Positions 1-9,857 of a stretch of DNA of 64,000 bases are shown piece by piece. The stretch lies in the NCBI RefSeq assembly GCF_021390155.1, contig NZ_CP089985.1, forward strand, positions 5,845,501 to 5,909,500, written 5' to 3'. The first letter of the stretch is position 1; the number at the start of each line of letters is the position of its first letter. The DNA comes from Pseudomonas sp. HN11 (GTDB lineage Bacteria > Pseudomonadota > Gammaproteobacteria > Pseudomonadales > Pseudomonadaceae). The translations under genes were made by a program, and so were the position numbers. Below the pieces are notes generated by a model. It saw nothing but the letters and a program-made list of their open reading frames with translations. It was not told the origin of the DNA and searched no databases.

Positions 1-380
1 TGCACCGCCGCCAGCTCCAGCGGGCACAGCGGCACGTCCACGTAGCTCAATTCACTATCAAGCTTGTACGACCGTGGAATGCCCTGGATCACCAGCGCAA
101 TAAACTTCAGCGTCGGCCGCCCACCCAACGCGTTCAACACCACTATCCGCGAGCGTTCGCCGGTCACGCTGGCTTCACCGCACACCGCTTCAAAGCTGAT
201 CAGCGGTATCTGCCGGTCACGCCAGGTCACTTGCCGCAAATACCACGGCGGCGCATCGCTGGCCGGTTCGCCGCGTTGGAAGTCGATCAGCTCGGCGATG
301 GCCACGTTGGGCAGCACCAGATGGCGGTCGGCCAGGGGCAGCAGCAGGCCGGTGAGTTGGCTGGAGCGGTGGTCAAGCAT
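1..380 (-). CDS. chpC: CheW-like chemotaxis protein (ChpC-like), 3' end cut by window edge
   Basis: The first 126 codons are visible and the C-terminus lies beyond the left edge. The translation begins MLDHRSSQLTGLLLPLADRH and reads as a CheW-type scaffold domain (AELIDF, then WRDRQIPLISFE), which would couple the receptor PilJ to the kinase ChpA. The ATG overlaps the end of chpA by 8 bp, so it is translationally coupled as the last visible gene of the pil-chp operon. In P. aeruginosa chpB, a methylesterase gene, sits between chpA and chpC. Here the CheW gene follows chpA directly. The ChpC name rests on position and domain, and a generic CheW is the alternative. Confidence 0.8.
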   Translation of the reverse strand, partial: MLDHRSSQLTGLLLPLADRHLVLPNVAIAELIDFQRGEPASDAPPWYLRQVTWRDRQIPLISFEAVCGEASVTGERSRIVVLNALGGRPTLKFIALVIQGIPRSYKLDSELSYVDVPLCPLELAAV

Positions 381-3300
381 GGGACTTGCTCCAGTAGGCG
401 ATGCTTTCGAGCAGCACCGATTCCTGGTACGGCTTGCCGAGGTAGTCGTTGACGCCGATGGCCATGGCGCGGTCGCGGTGTTTCTGGCCGGTGCGCGAGG
501 TGATCATGATGATCGGCAGGCGCATCAGCCGGGGGTCGTTGCGCACTTGGGTGGCGACTTCGAAACCATCCATGCGCGGCATTTCGATGTCGAGCAGCAT
601 CAGGTCCGGGGTGTGTTCTTCAAGCAATGCGAGCGCGTCGATGCCGTCTTTGGCGGTGAGCACGTTCATACCGTTGCGCTCCAGCAGACGGCTGGTGACT
701 TTGCGCACGGTGACTGAATCATCCACCACCAGCACCAGCAACGGGCGCTTTTTCAGCGGGTCGTTGAGGATCAGCGGCGCATCCACCGCTTGGGCCGGCA
801 AGGCCGGTGGGCGGGCGCGGATATGCGCCAGCAAGTCGATGATCAACACCACGCGGCCATCGCCCAGAATCGTCGCGCCAGACAAGCCCTGCACGCCGGC
901 GAACTGCGGCCCCAGGCCCTTGACCACGATCTCCCGCGTACCAGCCATGGCATCCACATGAATGGCCACGCGCCGCTCATTGCATTGCACCAATAGCACC
1001 GGAACCGGTTGATACTGGCCCAGCAGTTTCGGGCGACTGACGGTGTGCAGCAGGTCGCCCAGATAGAACAGTTCATAGCGCTGGCCGGCGTATTCATAAC
1101 TTGGGGGATTGTGCTGATAGTGCCCCGCCAGCTCATGGGGCAGCACCCGCACCAGTCCTTCGATGGTGTTGAGCGGAATCGCGTACTGATCGTCTGCGCA
1201 CTGCACCATCAGCGCACGGTTGACCGACACGGTGAACGGCAAGCGGATACGGAAGTGCACCCCCACGCCCGGCGTCGAGTCAATGACCATTGAGCCGCCT
1301 AACTGACGCACTTCTTCATGCACCACATCCATGCCCACGCCGCGCCCGGAAATCTGCGTGATTTTTTCCGCCGTGGAGAAGCCCGGCTGCAGAATGAACT
1401 GCAACACGTCACGGTCGCTGATCTCTTGATTGGGGTCGAGCAAACCACGCTTGATCGCCTTGCGCCGCACGGCCTCCAGCGGCACGCCGGCACCGTCGTC
1501 GCGCATGTCGAAGACGATATCGCCGCCTTCGTGGGTGAGGTCCAGGGTGATGCGACCTTTCTCCGGCTTGCCGGCCAGCAGCCGCGCATCACGGGATTCC
1601 AGGCCATGGTCCACCGCGTTGCGCAGCATGTGTTCCAGCGGCGCGGCCATGCGTTCCAGCACGTTGCGGTCCATCTCACCCTCGGCATTGCCGACAATGA
1701 ATTCCACGTCCTTGCCCAGTTCGCCGGCCACCTGGCGCACGATGCGCTTGAGGCGTGGCAGCATGCGCTCGAACGGCACCATGCGCGTGCGCATCAGGCC
1801 TTCCTGCAACGCGGTGTTGATGCGTGCCTGTTGCTGCAACAGGTCGTGGGCGTCCTCGTTGCGGCGCTCAAGGGTGTCCTTGAGGTCGAGCAGGTCGGAG
1901 GCGGATTCGGACAGCGCTCGGGACAGTTGCTGTAGTTGCGAATGACGGTCCATTTCCAGCGGATCGAATTCTTCATAACCCAGGCGCTCGGCTTCGGCTT
2001 GCTGGCGGCTGAGGATGCGGCCCTGGGTTTCGGCGTCGAGACGACGCAGTTGGTCGCGCATACGTTCGATGGTGGTTTCCACCTCAGTCAGGGCGATGCG
2101 CGCGTCGTTGACTTGTTGTTCGATGCGGCCACGGAAGATAGAGGTTTCACCGGCCAGGTTGACCAAATCGTCGAGCAGCTCGGCAGAGATCTTCACCATG
2201 TCGGTCATCGGATCGACGACGGCCTCCGCCTTGCCCGCAGGCAACGCTACCGGAGTCACCGGTTCGTCGCTCGGATGCACCAGGCTTTTGATGCGCTCGA
2301 TAAGCTTGTCCACCGAGCCGACCGACAAACCGTCGGCCACCGCGTCGATCATCTGCGCCAAACGGTCGTGGCAGCCTTGCAATAACGCAAACAGCTCCGG
2401 GGACGGCGCGAGCAAACCGGCGGACAGGCCTTCGTAGAGAAATTCCAGCTCATGGGCCAGGTCGCCGATGGGCGCAATCTCGACCATGCGCGCGCCGCCC
2501 TTGAGAGTGTGCAGGTCACGCAGCAGGGTCTCCACTTCCTGGCGATTACCCGGCTCGGCCTGCCAACGCGACAGCGCAGAACTGGAGCTGTCGAGGATGT
2601 CGGCCGCTTCTTCGAGGAAGATATCCAGTAGCTCGGGGTCGGCCCCGGACGCTGGCGGCGTGGCAGCCGGTGCGGCTGGCGCGCTGCCTTGGCGGAATGC
2701 GCGCACCCTGGCGATCAAGTCGGCGCTGTCGCTCAGGGGCTGGTGATGCTGCAGTTCCTCAAGCTGCAAGGCGAGCCGTTCATGGCTGGCCATCAGCAGT
2801 TGGGACAGTTCGGCAGAGTAGCTGTAGCGGCGGTCCACCAGCCCTTCGTACAGGCATTCCAACTCGTGGGCTAGGTCGCCAATGGCCTCGATTTCAGCCA
2901 TGCGCGCACCGCCCTTGAGGGTGTGCAGATCGCGTTGCAACGACGACAACGGCGCGGCGTTGTCGGGCTCCAGCAACCAACGCTTGAGCGACTGCCCGGC
3001 GCTGTCGAGGATGTCCACGGCTTCTTCCAGGAAGATCTCGACGATTTCATCGTCCATCGCCGTTTGGTGATCCAACTGCTGTGTGGCGGCGCCCAGTTCG
3101 GAAATGCTCAGCGTGCGGCTGCCGTCGCTTTTGATCAGTCCGGTGGCGGACGGGTCGAGGGCTTCGTCCAATAACTCGCGCAGGGCTTGGACACGGGCCG
3201 GCGCCGGGCTAATTTCCTGGCCGGCGGCCAACTGGTCGAGCATGCTGATCAGTGCTTCATGGGCCTGTTCGGCCTCATGGAAAAACCGCTCGCTGACCGC

Positions 3301-6177
3301 CAGGCTGCTTTCCTCAACAGCGCCGTACAGGTCGAGCAAGGCTTCACAGAGTGCGTCGATGGCGTACAGGTCGGCAACGTGTGCGCCCTCCCCCAGCGTG
3401 GTCAATTCATCCAGCAGCGCAGTGAGTTCCTGGCGTTCGCCGGGGTGTTGCTGCCAGCGACGCAGCAGGCTTTCTGCGTCGAGCAGGATGTCCATGCCTT
3501 GGGCCAGGAAGCTGGCGATCAGCTGGGGGTCGCGCTTGACGGGCACATCGAGCAGCGCGTCAAGCTGCTGAGCCAGCAGGTTTTGGGTGCGGTTGATCAG
3601 GTCTTGCGCACCGTTGATCGGCGCCAGGGGATCGCTGTCCAGATCGCGCAGCCCACGCTGAAACAGGCCCTCGGCTTCCAGCAGCAACTCCACTTCGTCC
3701 AGGTCCAGCGGCAGGCGGTGGGCCTTGTATTCGCGGGTCAGGTGATCCAACGGGCGCGCCAGCTCGGCGATCGGCAACACGCCAGCCATGTAGGCGCTGC
3801 CCTTGAGGGTATGCAGGGCGCGTTGCAATTCATCGCTGACTTGCAGCGGCACATGCTCGGCGGCCTGGTGCAGGAAATGATTGAGGCTGTCCAGATGGCT
3901 TTGGGCTTCGTTGCGGAAGATCTCCAGCAGCATCGGATCATGAGGCTCGGCAGCCGACACTGATGTGCCGCTGGCCAAAGCGTGGGCGCGGGCGGCCAGG
4001 GCGTCGACCTCATCCCTTTGGCACTGGTCGTCGATGGCAAAGTCGGCGATCAACTCCGGCAGCAAGGCCACCGCTTCGTCCAGCACCTGCTGCACGTCGG
4101 GGCCGAGGGCTACGCTGCGCTCCAACACACGGTTCAGCAGGTTTTCCACCGCCCAGGCCAACTCGGCCAAGACCAGGGCACGGACCATGCGACCGCTGCC
4201 TTTCAGGGTGTGGAAGGCACGGCGCATTTCGCCTTGGGCGGTTTTGTCCGTGCTGTCGGGCAGGTAACGGTGCAGCACCTCGAGGACTTCGTCGGTCTCC
4301 TCAAGGAAGACTTCACGCAGTTCATCGTCGATGGGTTCTTCATCGGCCGGCGGCGGCAACAGGCTGCCAGGGCGCTGCAGGGCCGGCGGGTTCAGCCGCG
4401 ACGTTGGGCTGGCGAGTGCGTCGAACTGGGATTGGCTCGACGTTGCCTCGGCCGAGAGTACGCCATCCGGTGCAACCAGGGCCTCGCGCCAGGGTTTTTC
4501 GACGGGCAGGTAACCGAGTGCGGCCAAGCCTTGGGTGGCCAGTTCCAGCACGCGTTCGCCCGCAGCGTCCGGGTCCTGGAGCATGCGCTCCAGGTAGTAC
4601 TCCAGGCTGCTGATCACGTCGGCGAAATGCGCCAGTTGCATCTCGGAGGGCAGTGCGTCGTTACCCATCAACGGTTCGTCGACGTAATCGGCACAGCCGC
4701 GCATCAGGCTTGCAGCGCGGGGCAACGGGATCATCGCCAGGGCGCCGCGAACCTGGCTCAGCAGCTCCGGCAGGGACTCCAAGCGCTGGCGGTCCCAATC
4801 GGCTTCGATGCAGTCGATCACCAGTTCCTTGGCTTGCTTGAGGCACTGGCAGGATTCACGGATCACCAACTGGTGGATCTGGGTCAGGTCGGTGGTGGGC
4901 AGGCGGCTTTCTTCGCGGCTTTCCGGTTCGACGGTGCCGACCATGCCCGCCAGCGTGGCCTCGACATAGAGCAGCGCGCCGGCGACGTCCATCAGCACGG
5001 CGTCGTTGGGCTCGCGTTGGCCTTGGGCCAGGCTCAGCACCACGGCAAGTTGGTCGATGATGACCTTACGCGGTTGGCCGAAGCCCAGTACGGCCAGGGT
5101 GTCGGCGATCTGCCTCAACGGCGCGAGCAGCGCGTCAAGGTCGCTGGCGTGCTGACGGTCGCTGCGTACGAACAAATCGAGGCGTTCTTTGACTCGCACC
5201 AGTTCTTCACACAAGGCCCCCAGCACCGAGCCCATGGCATTTCGGTCCGGCCCGGCCAGGCGCGCGCGTTCGGCATCGACCACGGTACTGTCGGGCAGGG
5301 CTTCATCCAGGCCGTAGCGTTCTTTCAGGCTTTGCATGCGCGGCGTTGGCCGGGTGACCTTGGCGACATAAAACAGCAGGCTCTTGAGCAGTTCATCCGG
5401 CGCAGGCTGGTTGATCCCGCCGATGCCCTGGGCCAGCAGCCGCTTGAGTTGTTTGTCGCTGGCCTTGAGCAGGCTGCGCAGCGCCGGGCTGTTGGCGATC
5501 ACACCCGTGAGCATGCCTTCGACCATTGCCGAGGTGACTTGCCACAGCGGCAACAGCGGCGCGCCCTGGCACAAGGCTTCAAGGCGTGCGAACACCCGAG
5601 CCATGTCTTCGAGGTTGCTGGGGCCATGGTCTTCACGCAGCAGCCCGGCCAAGGCTTGTTGCAGCAGTTGGTGCCACTGGCGCAGTTGTTCTTTCAGGTC
5701 GGGCATCGCGCGCTGGGCCAGGGCCTCATCCGGCAACGGCGCGATGGTCAGCAGTTGCGGACTGAACAGGCTGGTTTCCGACAGCAGGCTTTCCCCGCGC
5801 GCGCTGCGCAGGTCGTTGAGCAGTGGCAACACCACCAGCGGCAGATCGCGCCGGGCGCTATGTACGCGGTCCAGGTACAGCGGCAATTGAGTCAGGGCCT
5901 GCTGCAGCAAGCGGATGCTTTCGTCGCGCTGACTGACGCTTCCGGCTTGCAGGGCCAGGGCCAGCGCTTCGACTTCCTCCGCCAACAGCGCCGCGCCGTA
6001 GAACTCGACCATCTGCAACGCGCCATGCACTTGATGGACACACGCCAGGCACTCGCTGATCGCCTCGCCGTCTGAGATTTCGACGTACGCGTCGAGCGCC
6101 GAGCGAGCCTGTTTCAGGGTTTCGGCAATGTCGCCCTTGACCCACTCGAGGGCCACGTAGTCGTGCCGATCAACCAT
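373..6177 (-). CDS. chpA: ChpA/PilL hybrid CheA-type histidine kinase of the twitching system
   Basis: Cytoplasmic kinase (1934 aa) that phosphorylates PilG and PilH to control type IV pilus extension, retraction and cAMP. Four Hpt domains carry HTLKG motifs, with phospho-accepting histidines at about residues 656, 789, 1085 and 1223. A CheA core follows: dimerisation helices, N box (RNAVDHGLE), G boxes (DDGAGV and GRGVGMDVV) and a CheW-like domain. A C-terminal receiver has its aspartate at about 1863 (LLDIEMPRMDGFE). The PAO1 protein is about 2470 aa with eight phosphotransfer-type domains, so this one is shorter. The Hpt pair at 1085 and 1223 is near-identical (HTLKGGARM), pointing to internal duplication. 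It starts 18 bp after pilJ, with no pilK between. Confidence 0.95.
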   Translation of the reverse strand: MVDRHDYVALEWVKGDIAETLKQARSALDAYVEISDGEAISECLACVHQVHGALQMVEFYGAALLAEEVEALALALQAGSVSQRDESIRLLQQALTQLPLYLDRVHSARRDLPLVVLPLLNDLRSARGESLLSETSLFSPQLLTIAPLPDEALAQRAMPDLKEQLRQWHQLLQQALAGLLREDHGPSNLEDMARVFARLEALCQGAPLLPLWQVTSAMVEGMLTGVIANSPALRSLLKASDKQLKRLLAQGIGGINQPAPDELLKSLLFYVAKVTRPTPRMQSLKERYGLDEALPDSTVVDAERARLAGPDRNAMGSVLGALCEELVRVKERLDLFVRSDRQHASDLDALLAPLRQIADTLAVLGFGQPRKVIIDQLAVVLSLAQGQREPNDAVLMDVAGALLYVEATLAGMVGTVEPESREESRLPTTDLTQIHQLVIRESCQCLKQAKELVIDCIEADWDRQRLESLPELLSQVRGALAMIPLPRAASLMRGCADYVDEPLMGNDALPSEMQLAHFADVISSLEYYLERMLQDPDAAGERVLELATQGLAALGYLPVEKPWREALVAPDGVLSAEATSSQSQFDALASPTSRLNPPALQRPGSLLPPPADEEPIDDELREVFLEETDEVLEVLHRYLPDSTDKTAQGEMRRAFHTLKGSGRMVRALVLAELAWAVENLLNRVLERSVALGPDVQQVLDEAVALLPELIADFAIDDQCQRDEVDALAARAHALASGTSVSAAEPHDPMLLEIFRNEAQSHLDSLNHFLHQAAEHVPLQVSDELQRALHTLKGSAYMAGVLPIAELARPLDHLTREYKAHRLPLDLDEVELLLEAEGLFQRGLRDLDSDPLAPINGAQDLINRTQNLLAQQLDALLDVPVKRDPQLIASFLAQGMDILLDAESLLRRWQQHPGERQELTALLDELTTLGEGAHVADLYAIDALCEALLDLYGAVEESSLAVSERFFHEAEQAHEALISMLDQLAAGQEISPAPARVQALRELLDEALDPSATGLIKSDGSRTLSISELGAATQQLDHQTAMDDEIVEIFLEEAVDILDSAGQSLKRWLLEPDNAAPLSSLQRDLHTLKGGARMAEIEAIGDLAHELECLYEGLVDRRYSYSAELSQLLMASHERLALQLEELQHHQPLSDSADLIARVRAFRQGSAPAAPAATPPASGADPELLDIFLEEAADILDSSSSALSRWQAEPGNRQEVETLLRDLHTLKGGARMVEIAPIGDLAHELEFLYEGLSAGLLAPSPELFALLQGCHDRLAQMIDAVADGLSVGSVDKLIERIKSLVHPSDEPVTPVALPAGKAEAVVDPMTDMVKISAELLDDLVNLAGETSIFRGRIEQQVNDARIALTEVETTIERMRDQLRRLDAETQGRILSRQQAEAERLGYEEFDPLEMDRHSQLQQLSRALSESASDLLDLKDTLERRNEDAHDLLQQQARINTALQEGLMRTRMVPFERMLPRLKRIVRQVAGELGKDVEFIVGNAEGEMDRNVLERMAAPLEHMLRNAVDHGLESRDARLLAGKPEKGRITLDLTHEGGDIVFDMRDDGAGVPLEAVRRKAIKRGLLDPNQEISDRDVLQFILQPGFSTAEKITQISGRGVGMDVVHEEVRQLGGSMVIDSTPGVGVHFRIRLPFTVSVNRALMVQCADDQYAIPLNTIEGLVRVLPHELAGHYQHNPPSYEYAGQRYELFYLGDLLHTVSRPKLLGQYQPVPVLLVQCNERRVAIHVDAMAGTREIVVKGLGPQFAGVQGLSGATILGDGRVVLIIDLLAHIRARPPALPAQAVDAPLILNDPLKKRPLLVLVVDDSVTVRKVTSRLLERNGMNVLTAKDGIDALALLEEHTPDLMLLDIEMPRMDGFEVATQVRNDPRLMRLPIIMITSRTGQKHRDRAMAIGVNDYLGKPYQESVLLESIAYWSKSHA

Positions 6178-6195
6178 AACTGCTCCGCGTTGAAA

Positions 6196-8265
6196 TCATG
6201 AATGGCTGTGGGGCTGTTCATCCACCGGACGCGCCGGCGGCAAGGTGAAACCCGACACCGACCGGCGCAACTGGCTGGCCATTTTCGCCAGGTTGCCGAT
6301 GCTTTCGGCGGTGGCCGTGGAGCCGGACGAGGTCTGGGTGGTAATCTGCTGGATCACGTTCATGGTCAGGGAGATCTGCCCGGCCGAACTCGTCTGCTGC
6401 TGCGCCGCGTTGGAAATGCTCTGGATCAGCGCCGCCAGGGTCTTCGATACGCCTTCGATTTCTTCCAGCGCCACTCCGGCGTCCTGGGCCAGCCGCGCGC
6501 CGCGCACCACTTCGGTGGTGGTCTGCTCCATGGAAATGACCGCTTCGTTGGTGTCGGCCTGGATCGCCCGCACCAGGGTTTCGATCTGCCGGGTCGCCGC
6601 CGATGAACGCTCGGCCAGGCGCTGCACTTCATCGGCGACCACCGCAAAACCACGCCCGGCATCCCCGGCCATGCTTGCCTGGATCGCCGCGTTGAGGGCG
6701 AGGATGTTGGTCTGGTCGGCAATGTCATCGATCAGGCTGACGATGTCGCCAATTTCCTGGGACGACTCGCCCAGGCGCTTGATGCGCTTGGCGGTGTCCT
6801 GGATCTGCTCGCGAATGTTATCCATGCCGTGGATGGTGTTGTGCACCACCTCGTTGCCCTTGTTGGCGATTTCCACCGAGCGCTCTGCCACCGCCGAGGA
6901 TTCGGCGGCGTTGGCCGAGACCTGATCGATGGACTGGGCCATCTGGTTGATCGCAGTAGACGCCTCGGCAATCTGCTGAGCCTGGTGCTCCGAGGCCTGG
7001 GCCAGGTGCATGGCAGTGGCCTGGGTGTCCTGCACGGCACCGGCGACTTGCCCGGCGGTGAGGTTGATGGTGGCGACCAGATCACGCAGCTGGTCGACGG
7101 AATAGTTGATGGAGTCGGCGATGGTGCCGGTGAAGTCTTCGGTCACCGAGGCGGTCACCGTGAGGTCGCCGTCGGCCAGGTCTTCGATTTCATCCAACAG
7201 GCGCATGATCGCATTCTGGTTGCGCTCGTTCTTCTCGGCGGTTTGATGCAATTGGCGGTTGGTCTCGCGCACCATCACCAGGCCGATCAGGATGATCGAG
7301 GTCAGCGCCAACAGGCCCAGCACATAACCGCCGATGGTGTCGAAGCTGCGCCCGCTGGCGAGGTTTTCAAAGCCGGTGGCCAGGTGCGAGGCTTCATCGA
7401 GCAGGGTTTGCGACAGGTTGAAAATATTGCTCGCCGAGGCCCGCACTTGGAACAGTTGCGGCGAGGTCTCGAGGATTTCGTCCACGGAACCGGAGACAAA
7501 CTCGAACAACTCGGCGATTTCAGCCAGCCGCGCACGGGCGTCGCGGTCTTCGACCTGGGTGATGCGTAGGCCGGGGTTGCCCTGGAGCATGCCGTTGAGC
7601 ACCTGGCCGAAGCGGTTGGCGTCGCGGCCAAAGGCGTCGGCGGCCTGCACGGCGGTTTCGTCGCCGGCCAGCACCGTGTTCACCGCGCCGAGAATGCGTT
7701 CGGCCAGCAACGATTGGCGCTGCGCCACAGCCACCTGGCTGGCCGGGGCACCACGTTGCAGGAGGATATCGACGACCTTTTCCGACTCCATCTGCAATTG
7801 CGGCACGGTTTCGGCCAGGGTCGCGGCCACCTGATGCAACGACAGCACGGTCTGTTCGCTGGCGAGAATCGCATCGGTGTTTTTCAGCAGCGCTTCCCAG
7901 TCGGTTTGCACCGCGTGCATTTCGGCACGCACTGCATTTGGCGCGGCAGGCAGGCCGGTTTCCGGGTCTCCTTTTTTCAGGAAGCCCCAGCGCTGGGCGA
8001 AGTCGTTGCGCGCATCGCCCAGCAGCTTGAACGCCGCAGCCTTGCCGGCGGCGGCTTCGGTGGCGTTCTTGGCGATGCGCTGGGACAGCACGCGCAGCTC
8101 ACCGGCGTGGCCGATGTACTGTTTATCGTAGGTGGACTGGGTGTTGAGGTACGCAAAGTTGGCGAACAGCAACATGATGAACACGATCAGTGCAATGAAC
8201 AGCACGATGATCTGCGAACGGCTGCGCGAGCCGGCCTGGGGCTTGAGTGCGGTAGCGGTGGTCAT
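6196..8265 (-). CDS. pilJ: PilJ methyl-accepting chemotaxis protein
   Basis: Inner-membrane receptor of the Pil-Chp system (689 aa, close to the 682 aa PAO1 protein). A first membrane segment lies near residues 20-40 ([16 protein letters not shown]). The periplasmic region contains paired PilJ-type helical domains, and a second membrane segment near residue 320 leads into HAMP and a methyl-accepting signalling domain with the conserved hairpin ([16 protein letters not shown]). I chose the start MTTATALK because its ATG overlaps the pilI stop by 4 bp. Longer in-frame starts would lie inside pilI. The receptor has no adjacent methyltransferase (pilK) or methylesterase (chpB) gene in this window. 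Confidence 0.95.
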   Translation of the reverse strand: MTTATALKPQAGSRSRSQIIVLFIALIVFIMLLFANFAYLNTQSTYDKQYIGHAGELRVLSQRIAKNATEAAAGKAAAFKLLGDARNDFAQRWGFLKKGDPETGLPAAPNAVRAEMHAVQTDWEALLKNTDAILASEQTVLSLHQVAATLAETVPQLQMESEKVVDILLQRGAPASQVAVAQRQSLLAERILGAVNTVLAGDETAVQAADAFGRDANRFGQVLNGMLQGNPGLRITQVEDRDARARLAEIAELFEFVSGSVDEILETSPQLFQVRASASNIFNLSQTLLDEASHLATGFENLASGRSFDTIGGYVLGLLALTSIILIGLVMVRETNRQLHQTAEKNERNQNAIMRLLDEIEDLADGDLTVTASVTEDFTGTIADSINYSVDQLRDLVATINLTAGQVAGAVQDTQATAMHLAQASEHQAQQIAEASTAINQMAQSIDQVSANAAESSAVAERSVEIANKGNEVVHNTIHGMDNIREQIQDTAKRIKRLGESSQEIGDIVSLIDDIADQTNILALNAAIQASMAGDAGRGFAVVADEVQRLAERSSAATRQIETLVRAIQADTNEAVISMEQTTTEVVRGARLAQDAGVALEEIEGVSKTLAALIQSISNAAQQQTSSAGQISLTMNVIQQITTQTSSGSTATAESIGNLAKMASQLRRSVSGFTLPPARPVDEQPHSHS

Positions 8266-8786
8266 GCAGCAACATCCATGAAGCCAGGGGCCTGGGCCAG
8301 AGCAAAGGGGCTGAACACCTGCCACGACGGGTCACCGTCGAACCGGCCCTGAATAAACGCTAAGTCGGGCGTAGCGTTCTCCCGCCAGGCGTCTTGTGCG
8401 AAATGCTGCATTCCCACCACCTCGTCAACCAGCAGCCCGACAAACAAGTCGTTGAACTCCACCACCAGCACTCGCCGTTGTTTGCGCGCCTTGGACAGTT
8501 CAAGGCCGAGGAACCCACCCAAGTCCATCACCGGCAACAGGCGCCCGCGCAGGTTGGCCACGCCCTTGACCCAGGGCTTGACCCCGGGCATCAAGGTGCA
8601 ACGCGGTTCGTGCAGGACTTCGGCGACTTCGCCCATGGGCGCCACATACCAGTGCCGGCCCAGGCGGAAGCCAATCCCGCTCCAGCGTTGCAGGCGGGTT
8701 TCCTGGGACGGCAGGTCGGCGGCCAGCAGGCGACAGCGGCGGTCGATGTCCAGCAACAACTCAAAGGCGGTTTGCGACTCGGTCAT
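8262..8786 (-). CDS. pilI: PilI CheW-like adaptor
   Basis: A 174 aa CheW-domain protein linking PilJ to ChpA. It shows the typical pattern of a short N-terminal helix, then [37 protein letters not shown] and a C-terminal segment with [10 protein letters not shown]. It lies 12 bp after pilH and overlaps pilJ by 4 bp (ATGA), so the operon is tightly coupled here. It is distinct from the second CheW protein (ChpC-like) at the other end of the operon. Identification as PilI rests on domain plus position. Confidence 0.93.
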   Translation of the reverse strand: MTESQTAFELLLDIDRRCRLLAADLPSQETRLQRWSGIGFRLGRHWYVAPMGEVAEVLHEPRCTLMPGVKPWVKGVANLRGRLLPVMDLGGFLGLELSKARKQRRVLVVEFNDLFVGLLVDEVVGMQHFAQDAWRENATPDLAFIQGRFDGDPSWQVFSPFALAQAPGFMDVAA

Positions 8787-8798
8787 GATGGCGAACCG

Positions 8799-9164
8799 TC
8801 AGCCGGCCAGCACCTTGTTCAGGGTGGCGATCAGGGTTTCTTCATCCACCGGTTTGGTCAGGTAATCCTTGGCACCCTGGCGCGCGCCCCAGATCTTGTC
8901 GGTTTCCTGGTCCTTGGTGGTGATGATGATGATCGGGATGCCGTTGGTTTCCGGCTCCTTGGACAACTGGCGGGTGGCCTGGAAGCCATTGAGGCCCGGC
9001 ATCACGATGTCCATCAGCACAGCATCGGGCAGTTCCTGGCGGGCCAGGGCCACGCCGTCCGCGCCGTTTTCGGCCTTGAGGACCTGGTGGCCATGCTTTT
9101 CCAGCATGCCGGTCAGTTTGTACATTTCGGTCGGCGAATCGTCGACGATCAGAACACGTGCCAT
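8799..9164 (-). CDS. pilH: PilH single-domain response regulator
   Basis: A CheY-like receiver of 121 aa without an output domain. Phospho-acceptor Asp52 sits in LMDIVMPGLNG, the acidic pair is in VLIVDDSPTE and the conserved lysine is in YLTKPVDEE. In P. aeruginosa PilH takes phosphate from ChpA and opposes PilG, favouring pilus retraction. I chose MARVLIVDDS as the start; an ATG four codons earlier would give a 125 aa form, but the shorter form matches the family length. It lies between pilG (46 bp upstream) and pilI. Confidence 0.95.
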   Translation of the reverse strand: MARVLIVDDSPTEMYKLTGMLEKHGHQVLKAENGADGVALARQELPDAVLMDIVMPGLNGFQATRQLSKEPETNGIPIIIITTKDQETDKIWGARQGAKDYLTKPVDEETLIATLNKVLAG

Positions 9165-9210
9165 GGTTTTCCCCACTACATAAGTGGACGCCGGCCCTTG
9201 TGAGGCGGTG

Positions 9211-9618
9211 TCAGTGTGCTTGTTCTACTGCGGCGAACCCCGGCACGTAGGCCTTGATCGCGCTCAGCAGTTCTTCCTTGCTGAAAGGCTTGGTCAAAAA
9301 CTGATCGACACCGACGATGCGCCCCTTGGCCTTGTCGAACAGGCCATCCTTGGACGACAACATGATCACCGGGATCGACTTGAACGCCGGGTTGTTCTTC
9401 ACCAGCGCGCAGGTCTGATAGCCATCCAGGCGCGGCATCATGATGTCGACAAAAATAATGTGCGGATGATGATCAACAATCCGGGCCAGGGCATCGAAAC
9501 CGTCGATGGCCGTGATGACATCGCACCCCACGTTCTTCAACAAGGTTTCAGCGGTGCGGCGGATCGTCTTCGAATCGTCGATCACCATCACTCTCAAGGC
9601 GTTGGAATGCTGTTCCAT
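9211..9618 (-). CDS. pilG: PilG single-domain response regulator
   Basis: A CheY-like receiver of 135 aa and the first gene of the pil-chp operon. The acidic pair is in VMVIDDSKT, the phospho-acceptor is Asp58 (FVDIMMPRLDG) and the conserved lysine lies in FLTKPFSKEE. PilG~P stimulates pilus extension and adenylate cyclase CyaB in P. aeruginosa. The start MEQHSNALRV matches the family. A 26-codon N-terminal extension is also open but has no family counterpart. The 239 bp upstream separates it from divergent gshB and should hold both promoters. Confidence 0.95.
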   Translation of the reverse strand: MEQHSNALRVMVIDDSKTIRRTAETLLKNVGCDVITAIDGFDALARIVDHHPHIIFVDIMMPRLDGYQTCALVKNNPAFKSIPVIMLSSKDGLFDKAKGRIVGVDQFLTKPFSKEELLSAIKAYVPGFAAVEQAH

Positions 9619-9857
9619 ATCTGCTCTGCCATCGCCACAGCGAATCGGTTTCCGGTGTGTACTGCCTGATGTTGCACAGGATGAGCGCCGCAAGCCTTGG
9701 AATTCAAGGGCTGACGCGCCGTGGCAGTCTTTTTAGCACAGTCTCCGGGCGCAATCTATCGAGCAACCGGCCAGGTGGTTTTTCCTTGACCCACAACAGC
9801 CGCAGCGCCACTCTGACGCCACTTTTATGCGCCCTTATTTGCTAGAGGAAATCCCCC

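Noticed and set aside
3982..6075. A 697-codon open frame on the plus strand inside chpA
   Set aside because: It is the antisense of chpA, made by high-GC codon bias. The chpA reading has clear CheA, Hpt and receiver motifs, and the opposite frame has none.
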